Shown here piece by piece: positions 36,187 through 49,500 of a stretch of 64,000 bases of DNA (position 1 is its first letter; each line of letters begins with the position of its first letter). The translations under genes and the position numbers were made by a program. The notes below the pieces were generated by a model. The model had not been told where the DNA came from and did no database searches. It saw only the letters and a program-made list of their open reading frames with translations. Location of the stretch: contig NC_092568.1 in assembly GCF_037975245.1 (NCBI RefSeq), forward strand, positions 11,865,501 to 11,929,500, in the 5' to 3' direction. This DNA is from Apostichopus japonicus (lineage: Eukaryota; Echinodermata; Holothuroidea; Aspidochirotida; Stichopodidae).

Positions 36187-38476
36187 CTAAGTATGGGGAA
36201 AGAGAACTATATATGTTTTCTTGGTTTGTAACGAACGTAAAAAGTTTGGATATTCAGTATCCACCAAGATAGCATCTAATTAGGACAGTGAAGGTAATTA
36301 ATAATATTATTGTTTACATTAAAGTTTGACTTATATAATATGTCATCTCTTTATTTATGTGCTGTTATTTAATGCTGCTGCCAGATAATAGTACCGCTTG
36401 GAACCACATCGTGACCGGGTTTGCGTTACTTTACCAAACAAACGTCATACACAAACATAACTGGATCTATCCACTAACAAGTAACGATTTGTCAACGGAT
36501 TGAATATATAGTTTTCTATTTTTCTCATTTAGAACCCATAAAAGGGGTCTTCTAATATAATCGTATATATTTTACTGCAAATAATAATGGATGCAAATGC
36601 GCCTCACATGCGCCTCACATACGTACCTCAAGTAGGAGGATATTAATGTCTTTTCGTCGTTATATAGTCATTAATTGAATGCTAGAAACGTGTAACCGAA
36701 AGCTGGTTAAAACGCTAAACGCTCAATGTTAATTATAGACTGCTCACATAGCGTAAACATCTTGTCGTACAGGTTACAGTAATATGAAAGCAAACTGCAC
36801 CACTTGAATGGCATTAATCTCTCTCTATTGTTATAAACTTGTTTCGAATAAGGAAGATGTGGTTCGTCAATGAGCATCGATAAAGTTCATTAGTGTGTTA
36901 CGTGTTGGACATAACGGGGACTACTTGGTATTCCATTAATGGCAGTTTTCTTCATCTGTTCATTGTTCATCAGAATGTAGTCCATTGACTTGTAAAACAA
37001 TTAGAATAATGAACAGGGAATCGGGTAACATTCTTCCGAGATCAAACTAGTTTTATCCTGAGACGTGTACAACGAACAGATAGACCGAAGAGTTGAAGAC
37101 ATCCCCGAAGATCATGTGTAGTATATGTTCCCTTCCGAGGGGAATGGTTATACAAACCTGACGATGATCACACAGTCACAGTCTCGATGCAAGGGGACTG
37201 GGGTTGAGAGCAGATCAGACGTTCGGTAGTTTGGTTTTCTTGCCCAGGTTCTTTCCTGGGTGACTTTTCTTAAAAAGGCATCCCCGGTAATCAATCACGG
37301 GAGAATGATCGGCAACTACATTTTGTTGTAACTCGATAACTCACTTAAATAATTAAATAATAAATAAGGTAGAATTTTAGTCTTGATATGTTATAATACA
37401 AAGAAAACAGACAACTTTGAGTCCAATAATGTTTCTGTAGCTATTCCATTATTTTTCAAGATATGTATCGTTAAATATACTTAATTTCTTGAATATTCGT
37501 TTAGGCTAACTTGATGGTGACGTCGGCTCCTCACTGCAGTTCTTATAGTTAATGTTAATCCGTTGTTTTTTAGGTCAACCAGAATATGTTCGTTAAACTT
37601 CATATAAGCAACAGAGTACCCTTGGATGGCATTCGACATCATTTTTCCTTAACAAATTAGTAATACATTATAAACATGTCATTTGAAACCATATCATCTT
37701 AATTTCTCCCATTGAGTTGTGTAGTGCAACGACGGAGGAACTAGTCTGATGGGCTGTGTAATTAACTAATTAAATGGTCCAGTCACTTTAACTAAACTCA
37801 ACTGTTTAAAGTGTCATTCAAAAGAACAAACAAAAAAATAAGTAAATGTGCTGTACAACCCTAGCTAGACCGAGAGCATTGGTTTTTAACGTTCTACGGC
37901 ATATCAAAGTTAATTTTGTTGCTGAAGTTATCAAAACACAATACGGGGTACCGTATTTGTTTTGTGTGAATCTCAAACAAAGTTCTTAAGAATCACTCAG
38001 TTTCCGAAACTACCTACTATCCGGTATGAGAATTTGCTACAACACTGTTGCTTATAATGGGACCATATTGAAACTGGTATACTTTGATTTTCTTGCAAAA
38101 GTGATATAGATTGAATTCTATATGTATTAAATATTTGGTCTCATAGCCTTGCCGGGCTTGTATGTCTCTAGTATTGCAACGAATATAATGCTTGTTTTGG
38201 TGTAGGTTGTGTAAATCTTTACCAACACATTTTTGTCAAACAATGAGTTTAATTAAGTTTCTGCAAACCCCTGTGAACCGCATGACTGTTTGAATGTTTT
38301 GCTTGGCTTACCAAAAATAACCCATTGCAATAAAATACATTCCACCTTCAGAGTGACAAGAAAAAAAAACGGCTTTTACGGAATTCGATGGCGCTAGTTT
38401 GAAACAGGGTGTTTTTGAATATAAAATAATTATATGGCGCTTAAAGGCATCCGTAGATTCACTTTTAGGAGAATAG

Positions 38477-38799
38477 CGCCTCATCGGGCCACGTATTCAG
38501 TGGACGGTGGCTGCAAGCATGCCGGTCGCAGAGATGTCACCACCTCTGGCCAAAGGCAAGGATTCACGCACGCCACCTAGTACGCTTCTGGTCGATTTGA
38601 CCGACCTTCTGCGCATCCTCCCGGGTTCTTTTGCGACAACAAGGGAGACATGGTACGGGATCCTAGGCCACAAAAAAGCACCATGCCACAGCCTGAGGTA
38701 TTATCGCCAGAGGCCTGTCTTGAACCCTAGCCACGATTTACACGACCGACGAGGAATGAGTCTTTCGTCACCCTCTTAACAGCATCGGCCACCACATCA
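38477..38799 (-). mobile_element. tRNA-derived SINE-like element, unit 3
   Basis: Same locus and structure as in units 1 and 2 and nearly identical to the unit 2 copy. Confidence 0.65.
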
Positions 38800-38894
38800 G
38801 CTAGTAATTTATATGCTTGAATTAATATATCAAGACTTCAGCGTCGACTACTGAAATAGAAAAAGAAATTTTTAACGTGTATAACCAACCATCG

Positions 38895-38961
38895 ATGGAG
38901 CCGAACTCAGTTGATCAGGTTACCAGTCCACTGCTCTACCCACTGAACCATTTGACGAGTT
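38895..38961 (-). repeat. tRNA-like relic, unit 3
   Basis: Orthologous to the copies in units 1 and 2, with the same A box, anticodon-loop region and B-box change as unit 2. Confidence 0.58.
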
Positions 38962-40784
38962 AACTTTCAACGAGCTTAAATTGGTGTTGTTGGTTGGATA
39001 CAATCTATTGGTAACAGTGAACGACACTGCCTTCAACGAAATCTCTATTCATCCTGTTTTACTCTCATTAGAACAACGGATCTGAATATCTTTATTAACA
39101 AGAAGCTCACGCTCCAGTGTTTTTGTTTACATTGCAGCATGAATGTCGCTTCCTTTCAAGACTTAAATGTACAATAGGCTTATGCCCGATATACCGATGA
39201 CTTCGAAGCAAGCAGTAAAAGAAAAACGGATTCCGTGAAATCTTCTTATTCACAAAAGGTTGCTTAAGATTATGCTCGCAAGATAGTTCTTGCTGTAAGT
39301 TGTCTCCCCTTTACAACTATATTTTATGCAGACGATCATGAACTTGGATTAAGCCTGAAATTTCAACAAACAAAACCTATTCACATTTCAAGACCTTCTT
39401 GAATGAGGAAGGGACAATACTTATTAAGTCAAACACGTTAACTACATGTGACTAATCTTATTTAGGGATCTGAATGTCTGGAAATAGCACAGTAATTCGA
39501 GTTTATGCAAGTAGATTTGGGAAACACGGGGATCGGGAATTCGTCAACTTACAAGACTTTGTTTAGTCCGCAAGTGACTAGATGTGTTTATTAATCCTCT
39601 GAAACTGCGGTATTTGCGTGTATAGCACCCCCCCCCCCACCACATACGAAGTGTTTATTTAGTTTAATACAAAATGTTAGAACCATCTTTATAAATATCA
39701 CATTTTGATCTATTATCAGCCAATGTTGTTTACAATTGTTGCATTTTGAAAGACTGAATGGTAATGAGGAAGGGACGGTGGCGAGGACGGGGTTTGGATG
39801 TTTTAATAGCTCTTATATGTGCAATACAAGTCAACACCCTGACATGGTCGACTCTATCAGCAGCTAAAATCTCTATAAAGCATAAGTTATAGGAGGCAAT
39901 AGCATCCCTTTCAAGGTCGTAGCTACTCACCCTTCACCGCCGCCCCTCCTTCTCATTTCATTTGCCGATACGTTATACTGAAGCATGAAAATTGTATCTA
40001 AGATCAGATGTCTATAACAAAGAAATAAACGAACGGAATGAAAATTAAGTTTCCTCCTCCTATTGTTTTGAAAAGAGGTATTTGCGTCACCTCTCATAGA
40101 GTGTGGGTTTGAAATAATTGACATCATTCATCCAGAACTCTGCTATAATTTATTATTTGTCTTTCATCCAGAACTCTGTTTTACTGTGTTTAACAAAAGA
40201 TGTTGTATCATTGAAAAAGGCGTAACATGACAAAAATCAGGTATAAGCATGAAAGGTATAGACGTAGCTCCGTAAATTGGATAACCTTATGTACGTAACC
40301 ATGGTATCGTCTTGTATTAGGATCTGATATCTCTGATATTGCCATTGAGTAACAAGCAAATGTGTCACGCTCAATTCATACGGTTTGAGGCAAATATATC
40401 TTATCATCAAAAACATGCAAAATTGGGTGGGACCATTATATTTAATTAGACTATGGGCCAACGGAGACCCCCTACCTAACTTTAACTTCATCACCTGACC
40501 CAAATTTATTCATGCAACAAATTTAATCTTGAAAAAAAAGAACATCATGCTACAAAGTATTGTAAGTGTTGTTAAGTGTCAAAAGGAAGTAAGAACCAAT
40601 GAGAACATGTGAACTATAGAAACATTCTTTGTATTCCGTTTCAAGTCATGTTGGAGGATTAGAGATTACGTTCATCCTCAGAACTAACCGCCAATGGAAG
40701 GAAAGCTAAAAGGGAAAGCATTCTTATAAGAAATTCCCTCTGAAAAAATACACTTTATACAATTATAACAGAGCTATATGCTGC

Positions 40785-42541
40785 CAGTGGCGTCACCAGA
40801 CTTTTCAGTCTGGGGGGCACAGGGGGGGCACCAGCATTTGATGGGGGGCACTTAGGTGGATACGGATCGCCGTCCTGAGGGAGGGGTCTAAGGGAAGGGG
40901 GTGCTCCCTCCAGGCGCGGCGGAACGGGAAAATTATTGGGGGGGCTAATGTGTAGAGACTATCAGAGCCTAATATATAAGGCTCTGGAGACTATCTAAGC
41001 GGAGCGCCACCATCAGTTGGCGCGGAGCGTACAAGAAAATTTTGGGTTTTTCAAACCCCCAGATGGCCGGAAAACGGCACTTCCCGAGTGTTTTATGCTG
41101 CGAATACCTAGCCCTAAAATATGGGTCTCAAGCCTGAAATTTCTCAGATTGCACGTAAAAGTCTGTAAAAACATTGTAATTTGTATATTCGATGGTGTTT
41201 TAAGAGAGTAGCTATTACTCGTAGTGTACTCGCAAAGACGTTTTTGAGTGTAGTAAGGGGATGTTGGAGAACTGGCTGAAATGAAGCAAGTCATTGGCCT
41301 AAGACGAAGTTGTGTTGCGCTTACCGGTACTCACACTCACTGCTTCCACTTTTCACGGGGCGTGAAGACGCGGTTGGGGTGACAATGTGGTCTATAGCCA
41401 GGGGACGGGCCGAGGGTCCCCCCCAGCATTTACTAAAATTATTACACCTATATAGTATACGTGTGCATCGGACAGATCGACAAGTATGCATTGAAAAATG
41501 GGCAGATGCACGTTTCGGAGCCTTGGTAAATATTGGGGGGGGCTTATCATGCATTTGCCCCCTCAAATTTTTCATTGAGGGGGTGAGCCCCAAAGCCCCC
41601 CCCCCCCGGTTCCGCCGCCACTGCCCCCTCCCCTTTGGAAAATTTTCGCATACGGAGGATGGGCTAGATGCAAAATGCTGCCACATTTGATGCTAAATTC
41701 GATCTGAAGATATCTCCAGAAATTGCTATTTTTGAGGTAATGATTTTAACAAGGCCCAGAATTTTGCAGAGGATATGAACTACATGCTGTCGATATTATG
41801 TCTAACCCTATATCAATAAAACCTACATTTGTTGAATTAATGTGTGCATGACCCCCGACTCCTTTCTTGTCCTTCTCGTTTTCGCCCATTATCTATTAAG
41901 ATGTAACAGGTTCCAGCATCGTTATTGGCTCCTATCAGGGATCTCACCATGCAATCCAAAGTTTGATCACACATCGAGTATGGCTCAGTATGCAGGTGTG
42001 AACATTCGCCATTTGTTCCTACAAGCATCTGACCTCAAATGACCTCTGCACCCCCTACACAACAGGGTTAATATTTTGGTCCACAAATATAGGCAAGTAT
42101 GGTGCCTGCGGACCCTCACATTCTCACATTTCGTCAGCTCCTAACCTGTCAACCTCAGACCAAGGCAACATATTGCAGTACCCTCCCTTCTCACAGTCAT
42201 GTAGCTCGCGAAGCGAACGTGTATATCTGCTGGTATGGCGTGAGCACTGACACATTCAATGTAAATATCGACACCTGTTGTGATGGCGCGGGTTAAGACT
42301 TCGATACCCGACGTTCAAGGATAAACTTGTTAATTTTTTCGCAGCTCATTTGAAGAAAATACGAATTACTGTGCTTCTTTGTCCTTATGAAAAACCAACT
42401 CAGATGATGGGAGTTGAATATAACAAAATATATATATATTTTTTTACCAACCCAAATCTCAGATGGGGGGCACTCGGGGGGCACTAGGTTTTCCAGGGGG
42501 GCACGTGCCCCCCCCTGCCCCCCCCCTTGGAGACGCCACTG
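40785..42541. mobile_element. 1757-bp non-autonomous hAT element with 8-bp target duplication
   Basis: The ends are CAGTGGCGTCACCAGAC and, read inward from the right, CAGTGGCGTCTCCA. It is flanked by the direct repeat TATGCTGC (40777-40784 and 42542-42549). The equivalent site in units 1, 2 and 4 (near 9508, 25502 and 56719) is uninterrupted, so the insertion is specific to unit 3 and young. G- and C-rich runs (GGGGGGCAC-type) lie just inside both ends. No transposase is visible. A second element appears nested at 40911-41623. Confidence 0.92.
40911..41623. mobile_element. Nested hAT-like element inside the unit 3 insertion
   Basis: The left end CAGGCGCGGCGGAACGGG and the right end, read inward, CAGTGGCGGCGGAACCGG form imperfect inverted repeats. 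The flanks GCTCCCTC and GCCCCCTC differ at one of eight positions. The inner sequence near 40990-41040 matches, inverted, the MITE at 5743-6136, so the two belong to one family. Short open frames inside are not transposase-like. Confidence 0.6.
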
Positions 42542-43587
42542 TATGCTGCTATGTCCTTTCTATGGATTTAAAACTAACGACATTAGACATTAGAAAAGGG
42601 AATGATACAACCTTGGCACACATGTTTTCAATCTTTCAATCACATGAACTACGATTGGCAGAGGTCAGGCGAAGTTTCCCTCCTAACTAGTAGGGGATTC
42701 TCCCTAGCAGGGTATTCTCCCTGCTTGCCTGCTGGATGTCCCTGCTCCCATTTTGCGTATGAGTGAGAGGATATAATTCTGTCTACAAGATCGATGAGTG
42801 GCTATATGCACATGCTTTCATGTGCGGTAATGAGCTGTGCTTTACTATGCCAAACTCACTACCTTTGTTCTTTTGATTTCGTCTTTAATTTTTGATTGAA
42901 TTTGCCTATAACACTTTGTTATATTTATTTATTGTTATTAAAAATTTTAGATGGAGCGGGAGGAGGGATCGGGCCAGAAAGAGATGACGGAGGAGGTGTA
43001 TGGGTAGAGACGTGTCCCGTGGTATTCATCTACTGTTCACGCAAAGGTCCAGGGAAATACCCCAAATGTCATTCACTTCTTGCGATGAAAAATGACAATA
43101 TGAAATTGAAGTAACAGAACAACTTGTGTGGTTCCTTTTTAAACTTGAACACAAAATAAAGTTTAGTCATTAATGAATGTTATGGGAGAATGTTGTCGTA
43201 TTCACACAGGGAAGATTACTTGTGATTATATATGTATGTGTTTAATATGCCTAGATTCCACCCTTATCACAAAACACACAACGTAATAGAAAGAAGCGAA
43301 AGGAACGAGTTACGGATACAAACGATATATTTGACGATTACAACGAAACAAACACATCGCGAAACAAAGCATAGCTGAATATATCAATATGAGTGATAGG
43401 AAGCTGATGACGTCATGGTTACCAAGGTATCACATCCGGCCAGTGATCTGATGTAGTATGGACGGACACAGATCAAGCTTATTCGGCATCCAATCAGTGT
43501 ATATGAGACTTTATACCGTTACTCAACACCACCCGACCCTTCACGTATCCGAGTCTCACCCCACCCCTACCCCGGGGGTAAATGTCA

Positions 43588-46500
43588 TCAGCACTGCAGG
43601 TAAAGGTGACGATCATCTGTTATTAAATGAAGAAAAGAAGAATGACACCTCAAAAATAAATTGGGCAGAAGAAGTTCGTGTAACTATAAGGTCCATGAAT
43701 AGTTCGGGTTATTAATTATACTAGTTTGGAAAGCTGTCTTTGCAAATGACGAAAAGTAACGAAAAAAACCAAACTGTTAGGAAACTGCTTAAACACTAAA
43801 GAACATGTGTAAGAAAATGTGGCAAAGTAAAAGGCCCCGACGTTTCGATCCTAGCGAAAATCCACTAACATTGCAGCGAGAGGTATACAGTTTATATACA
43901 TGTTCTATAAAATGCACTCTTACGTATACCGCACAGTATTGTGAACGTGTGATGTATTCCATTCAGTGATGAAATGTCACTTTATTGATATTTACTAATT
44001 TTAATTATCTAATAATGTATATTGATAATGTAAACATGTATCATACCATTAGTGAACACGTCGTCTCCTTTCCCTGCCGGGTAGGTTTGTTTGATGAAGA
44101 AAAAACCGTCTGTTGGTAAATAAGAGGATCGTCAATGTCAATATTAAAGTGGCTGTGAAAACGTAATCTCAGAAAAGTCAAAGGTCAATATGACTAGTTA
44201 AAATCTTTATTCGTTTAAGAGACATTGTTTCTGATGTTATTGGTAACTTTACTACAAAATATTTTATGGATAAAGAAAACAATTTAAAATCAGAGGCTTT
44301 CCCGAGTGGGGGTGGCGCTTTTCTCTATAGTCAGTGGGAGAGGAAGAGAAAACTACCACTCCTCTGGGCTCACTGACGTCCTGAGGCGTAGAACCAGGGG
44401 TATGGGGTGAATGGGCCGTTTTTCAGACTCACTCAGAAATTCAAAAGTATTTATAAGCCCAAAACTTGCGTTAGATCGAATTATAGACATAATTTCTAGT
44501 CTAAATATACCCCAGAATACATCATTTATTTTGATGTCTGCACATTTTATGCTTATTCGTGAGTCGGCTTAAAAGACCACAGTGCCACACCCCTTCCTAT
44601 ATAAGAACCCTTGATCCGCCTCTGTACATTCTACGGTCATGCCCCTACGTAAATCAGTCTGGGCAAATTTAGCAATTAATTCCCCCCCCCCCCCCCACAT
44701 CTTTAAAATCCTGTGCACGTCTGCTGATGTAGCTCAAGAAATAGCCATGGTAAACGTGTGTAAAATAATGCTATATGTTAAGTCCAGTCATTGGTGAAAC
44801 CGTTGTTACAGCATAACGTACTTATTTTAAATAAATGGAATCTTTTGAAGTAAATATACAAACCTGATTGTCGTAGGTCTATCTCCTCAGCCTGGTATTC
44901 GTAACTTCCATCTGTAAAATAAATACACAATTTGATAATTATTGCAAAGGACAGGCTGTTACCCCGAGTTGCGCCATACATATGAAATCAAAAGGCGAAA
45001 TTAAAGGCGCATGGGTATACTTCTCATAGATAAATGTAAGAAAATACTTCCAAGTATGATTGTATATAATTTTCTTATATACTCATATCTCGACGCTCGA
45101 TAACATATACTTCGTAGGGAATTTTAATATTTCGATCGAACGACTTAAGAAATCCAATTTTCGTGGATGTGTCTGTCAATATTTGTTACATTCATTTTTG
45201 TGTGTAATATTGATAAAAATGTTATGAATGTCTATACTATACATATCGCTCAATTGAGATGAGTAAATTATTACCATTCGTAGTCGTCTCCAACAAACTG
45301 TGGCTGTAGTAAGTATCATCTATGAACAAGAAAATACAAAATAAATTTATTTGTCTTCAATCGGCCTATTACGAAGAACAAAGGAAACATGTGAGATATT
45401 TATACAATATTTAAATTGTCAGGACTTGGCATTTAGAAAGTTTCTGCCTGCCCCTCCCCTAGAAAGGCATTGCCCCCCTCGAAACTATACAATGAATGAC
45501 TATAGGCTTGCATTAGAATTTTTTCTCGCTTTTTAGATGAATCTTTTAATGGTAATAGAGATACAAACTCCTACAGAATAGTACCGTTGACGTACATTTG
45601 CATAATCGATTCATAATTACCTGTGCGGGTCGATTGGTTTGATGACGTCACGACACTGGATGAAACTCCATCTATATATAAGACAAGGATATGGTATTAG
45701 AAGGGCACTTCTAAAAGCAAATGACCAAAGCAACACCAACAACGTATAATATAGCCTACTGTGATATCCCCTTGACCATGATGGGATATATATATATTTA
45801 TGAATATTTAGAGATTCACGATCCTCGGAGTAACAGCATTTTTCGATCTTTATTAATTATGATATGAATATTTACTGTAATATATCACTCAATGACTGAA
45901 TCAATATTAGTTCTGATAAAAATCACTCACCAGTTGAGATTCGCTGATCTTGATATTCTGTAGTTGTGACGTCATCATCTGGAAGTAAATACAAAAAGGT
46001 TTAGAAGTAATTATAATATTTTGATACCTAAAGCCTCGGGACACAATCTTTAATACAAAATGTTTGTTACATCAAGTAATTTACATTTTTTTCATTTACT
46101 GTACTTGATACAGTAGTTACATAACAATATAAAATAATAGAAACAAGAGTGTGAAAGGTTAATTGTTTTTCTTGACATTTGAAGCAAAATAAGACTATAT
46201 TTTCGTCAATATTAGTTTACATAAAGATAGCTTAGACATTAAGGTTTACGGTTTTTACTAAACCATACCTGATACAGTTTCCTCCGAGCCACTCTGAGTT
46301 TGAGTCTGACATGATGCCCCGTCTGAGGGTAAAAAGATTTAAATCAAGTTCACTACAAAACTGCAATTTGTAAAACCTCTTTATTGTCATCCGGTTCATG
46401 TGTTCGTATATTTACTCTTTACAGGAAAACTGTTTATAGTACATATAGTGCATATATTTTCGGTCAGTGTAGCAAATTTAGTCCCAAACTATGGTAATAT

Positions 46501-49500
46501 AACAACATAAAGAACAAAGAAAGATGAAATAAGTTCAATATACGAGTTTCGAAGTCAAACTCGATTATTTATCTTTTGAAGTATTTTAAGAAGAGCAGAT
46601 CGCGTTATGTTAAAATTCATTTCATTCATATTTTATATAAATAAATCCAACTCACCACTAACACTGGTCTGCAAACTGAATTGTTTGTTTGTTGTTGTTT
46701 TCTTTCCAGCTAAAAAAAAAGAAGGGAAACAAATTATAATTTTGTAAATTATACTGTGTGGCGTTCCATAAACAATAACAGCTAACAATGATAAATTGAC
46801 AAGAGGAAGGTTATATATGTATTCACGACATTATCAAAGGTATGGATTTCTTTCTATCGCTGTTCGATCGTATAACAATGCATGTATATCAATGACAGAG
46901 GTATATAGCTACTTACCTACTACAGTGTTATCAGTTATGTGGCTTAGCTCTTCCTTGCCAATCCCAAAAACTGTGAACGAGGAGAGTAATTTACTACAAA
47001 TTATGGATTACTTAATAATTACAAATGTAACTGTATCGATATTATACTAAAGCAGTGTGCGTTAAAACTTCCACGATTATGTTTTGAACAGTTAATGAAG
47101 AGTAGGGTTGGTGGACTGGTGGAAAGATGATCATTATTATGTTGATGAGAAGCTAATTATGTCTTATGAATGTTTCAAATAATAAACTAATTAGTTATTG
47201 GGTAAAATAATAAATGATATTAAAATAATGGACAAAATGTTCCTCACCAGAGTAATCACACTGTTGAATGTCCTGTGTATGGGTGATAGTTTGTCCGTCT
47301 GTAAACACAGAATATAATGTAACATCATAATGTGACAGACTAAGGCAAAACAAAGGTATTATAAATTAATACTTAATATATAAGATAATTTGTCATCTTA
47401 TATTCATAGTTCCTTATCATTTATTATTATTATATATTTGAAATTACAAACCTTCGGTTTGAGTTGTTATCTTATTCGCCTTCAGTTGGTATGAAGACAC
47501 CCCATCTGTCAGAGAAAGGAAAGAGGAATCCATTAATATCGCTGAAACAATATACTTACAGTGTTGATGACTTTAAGGCTATATGTCTACTTGTTGTAAT
47601 TAGTCAAGGAGTCGTAATAGCTCCATGAATTAATCCTTCTCACATCAAAGTTTATCCCTTCTATACCTCCAGATGTTACAGTATATATTGAGCATAAGGT
47701 AGCCCCCCCCCCCCCTCCTCCCCAAATGGATCTCCAAAGAGATGGAAACACCTTTACAAGGACATGTGACACAATATGACGGTACTTACCAGTCCAATAG
47801 TACATGTATTTGGTAGCTGTCTTGGTACCGGTTGGATCTGAAAGAAATATGAAGAAGCAGTTTGAAGTAAGAATTTAAAATTATTGGTTAGAATTTAAAA
47901 CAAAAATCAATCAAAACTCCTTGATGTAAACAAACAATCTATTTTTCTCACCTGTTAGAGTTTCCTCGGTGTTTTGGATCTGATCAGGGCCTACAAAGAG
48001 TGACAAATTATGTTATATTTGAAAGACTTTTATTACATAAATCTACGGTTTATTACCTTGAGTAAAAATTATAGAAAGAAATGAAAGATTACTATTTCAA
48101 TTTTTCAAATCAATTGAGTATTAACTTTTCTTGCGCACACTTTTTACAATTTCACTCAATACTCACCAGTTGAACTTTTGAAAGTATACTGGTAGAAAGT
48201 CAGGGTGTAACCTGAAAAGCGAAAAAATATGACTTTTCTCGTCAAAATATGATAATTACAAGTAACTATTTGGCACGGGACTGCAGAGACTTCCCCAAGT
48301 GACCGACCCCCACCCCCTCCCATGTGTTGAAAAAGAAGATATACCTAAATGCTTTAATATAATGTAACCGTATATTATAGCCTACCGACTACAGTGAGTG
48401 TTACTTTACCTTCACATCTCGTTGTTGTGGTCTGTTGAGTGTGTTGGCCCTGAATATCTGCAGCGTGAATAAAACTGGCTAAAGTTTTTATAAACTTAAA
48501 AAACATTTGTTTTGACAATGATAGTTTGTATTTCTTCCCTTTTTTCTTAGGTTTTTCTCAGTGGTGATGTACTGTGAACAAAGAAGTTTCTCTCACAAGT
48601 TCGGATGCAATGCAGTACTGACTAAAAGCTTACCGTTTATAATATACAAAAGTCACGAAAATTATGAAATACTGAGTGGAAATAAAATGTATCTTACCAG
48701 ACCAGGTAGAGGTAGTATCATCTTGTTGATGCACCTCGAAGGCAGTAGGGGTCTTGTACTGCTCGACTACAAAAAATTCAAACATTCAAGAAAATATTTT
48801 TAGGCTTAGTTTAGGGCTTAATCAGATAAGAAAGTGCCGCTAATAATATGTAAGGGGATAAAGGATTGGGGGGGGGGGCGGATAATGTCGCTACTCCTTC
48901 TTATATCAGAGAAACTTTTTTTTCGATATGTTACTAAATAAGACTCGTTTTTTAGTGTCATATTTGTAATTTCATTAAATGGAAGTATATGTGATATGAA
49001 CAGTTGGGACACTTGAAGACCAAGAAATTTTAGTCACAGTGAAAGTGCTTCAACATTCAGTCGGAAGGGAAGTGTAGAGGGGAAAGGGAGTGACTGAAAG
49101 AGAAGAAGAGCATGTCAGTGAAATGTGTGGAGAGGAGGTAAGGAAAGGTAAGAAAGAGCGTTGGATGAGGGGCTTGGGGTATAGAGAAGGTCTGCATCTA
49201 ATACAAAGACCCAGTAGTTAATTAGAATTCTATCAAATTTAGTAAAAAAAATAACACATTCAATGAGATCTTGCTTTAAAACAATCAAACTCACTTCGAG
49301 GTAAAGAAATGATCCCAAAGTCACAGGAATTTGGAATAAAATAGATTCTCGCAGGATCTGAAAGTATAAAGATTAAAATCAGTTTAACTGGTCGAACACG
49401 GTTAGCATGTTTAATGAATAGTCTGATCTGTCTTACATGCGATAATACTGATATATGTAAGCTTAACTTACCGTTCTTGTGATCGAGAGGAATACTTGAA

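Larger units (their letters stand above)
21071..36367. repeat. Tandem unit 2 (carrying gene B)
   Basis: This is the second copy of the array unit. Unlike unit 1 it contains the segment at 21957-22311. It lacks roughly 0.85 kb seen in unit 1 around 9760-10600, including the AT-rich palindromic repeat. Its gene is closest to gene A in the intron-7 minisatellite and in exons 5-8, while the 3' intergenic part is closest to unit 3. Confidence 0.9.
34908..43587. other. Intergenic region between genes B and C
   Basis: It contains the gene B promoter, the broken family exon, the unit boundary (36368), the copy of the 355-bp segment (37240-37591), the SINE-like and tRNA-like blocks, a C-run near 39628, the nested hAT insertion (40785-42541) and the 3' flank of gene C. 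No other gene is supported. Confidence 0.65.

Noticed and set aside
41310..41690. Open frames of 121-126 codons on both strands
   Set aside because: They lie in the nested non-autonomous hAT elements and G/C runs and resemble no transposase.
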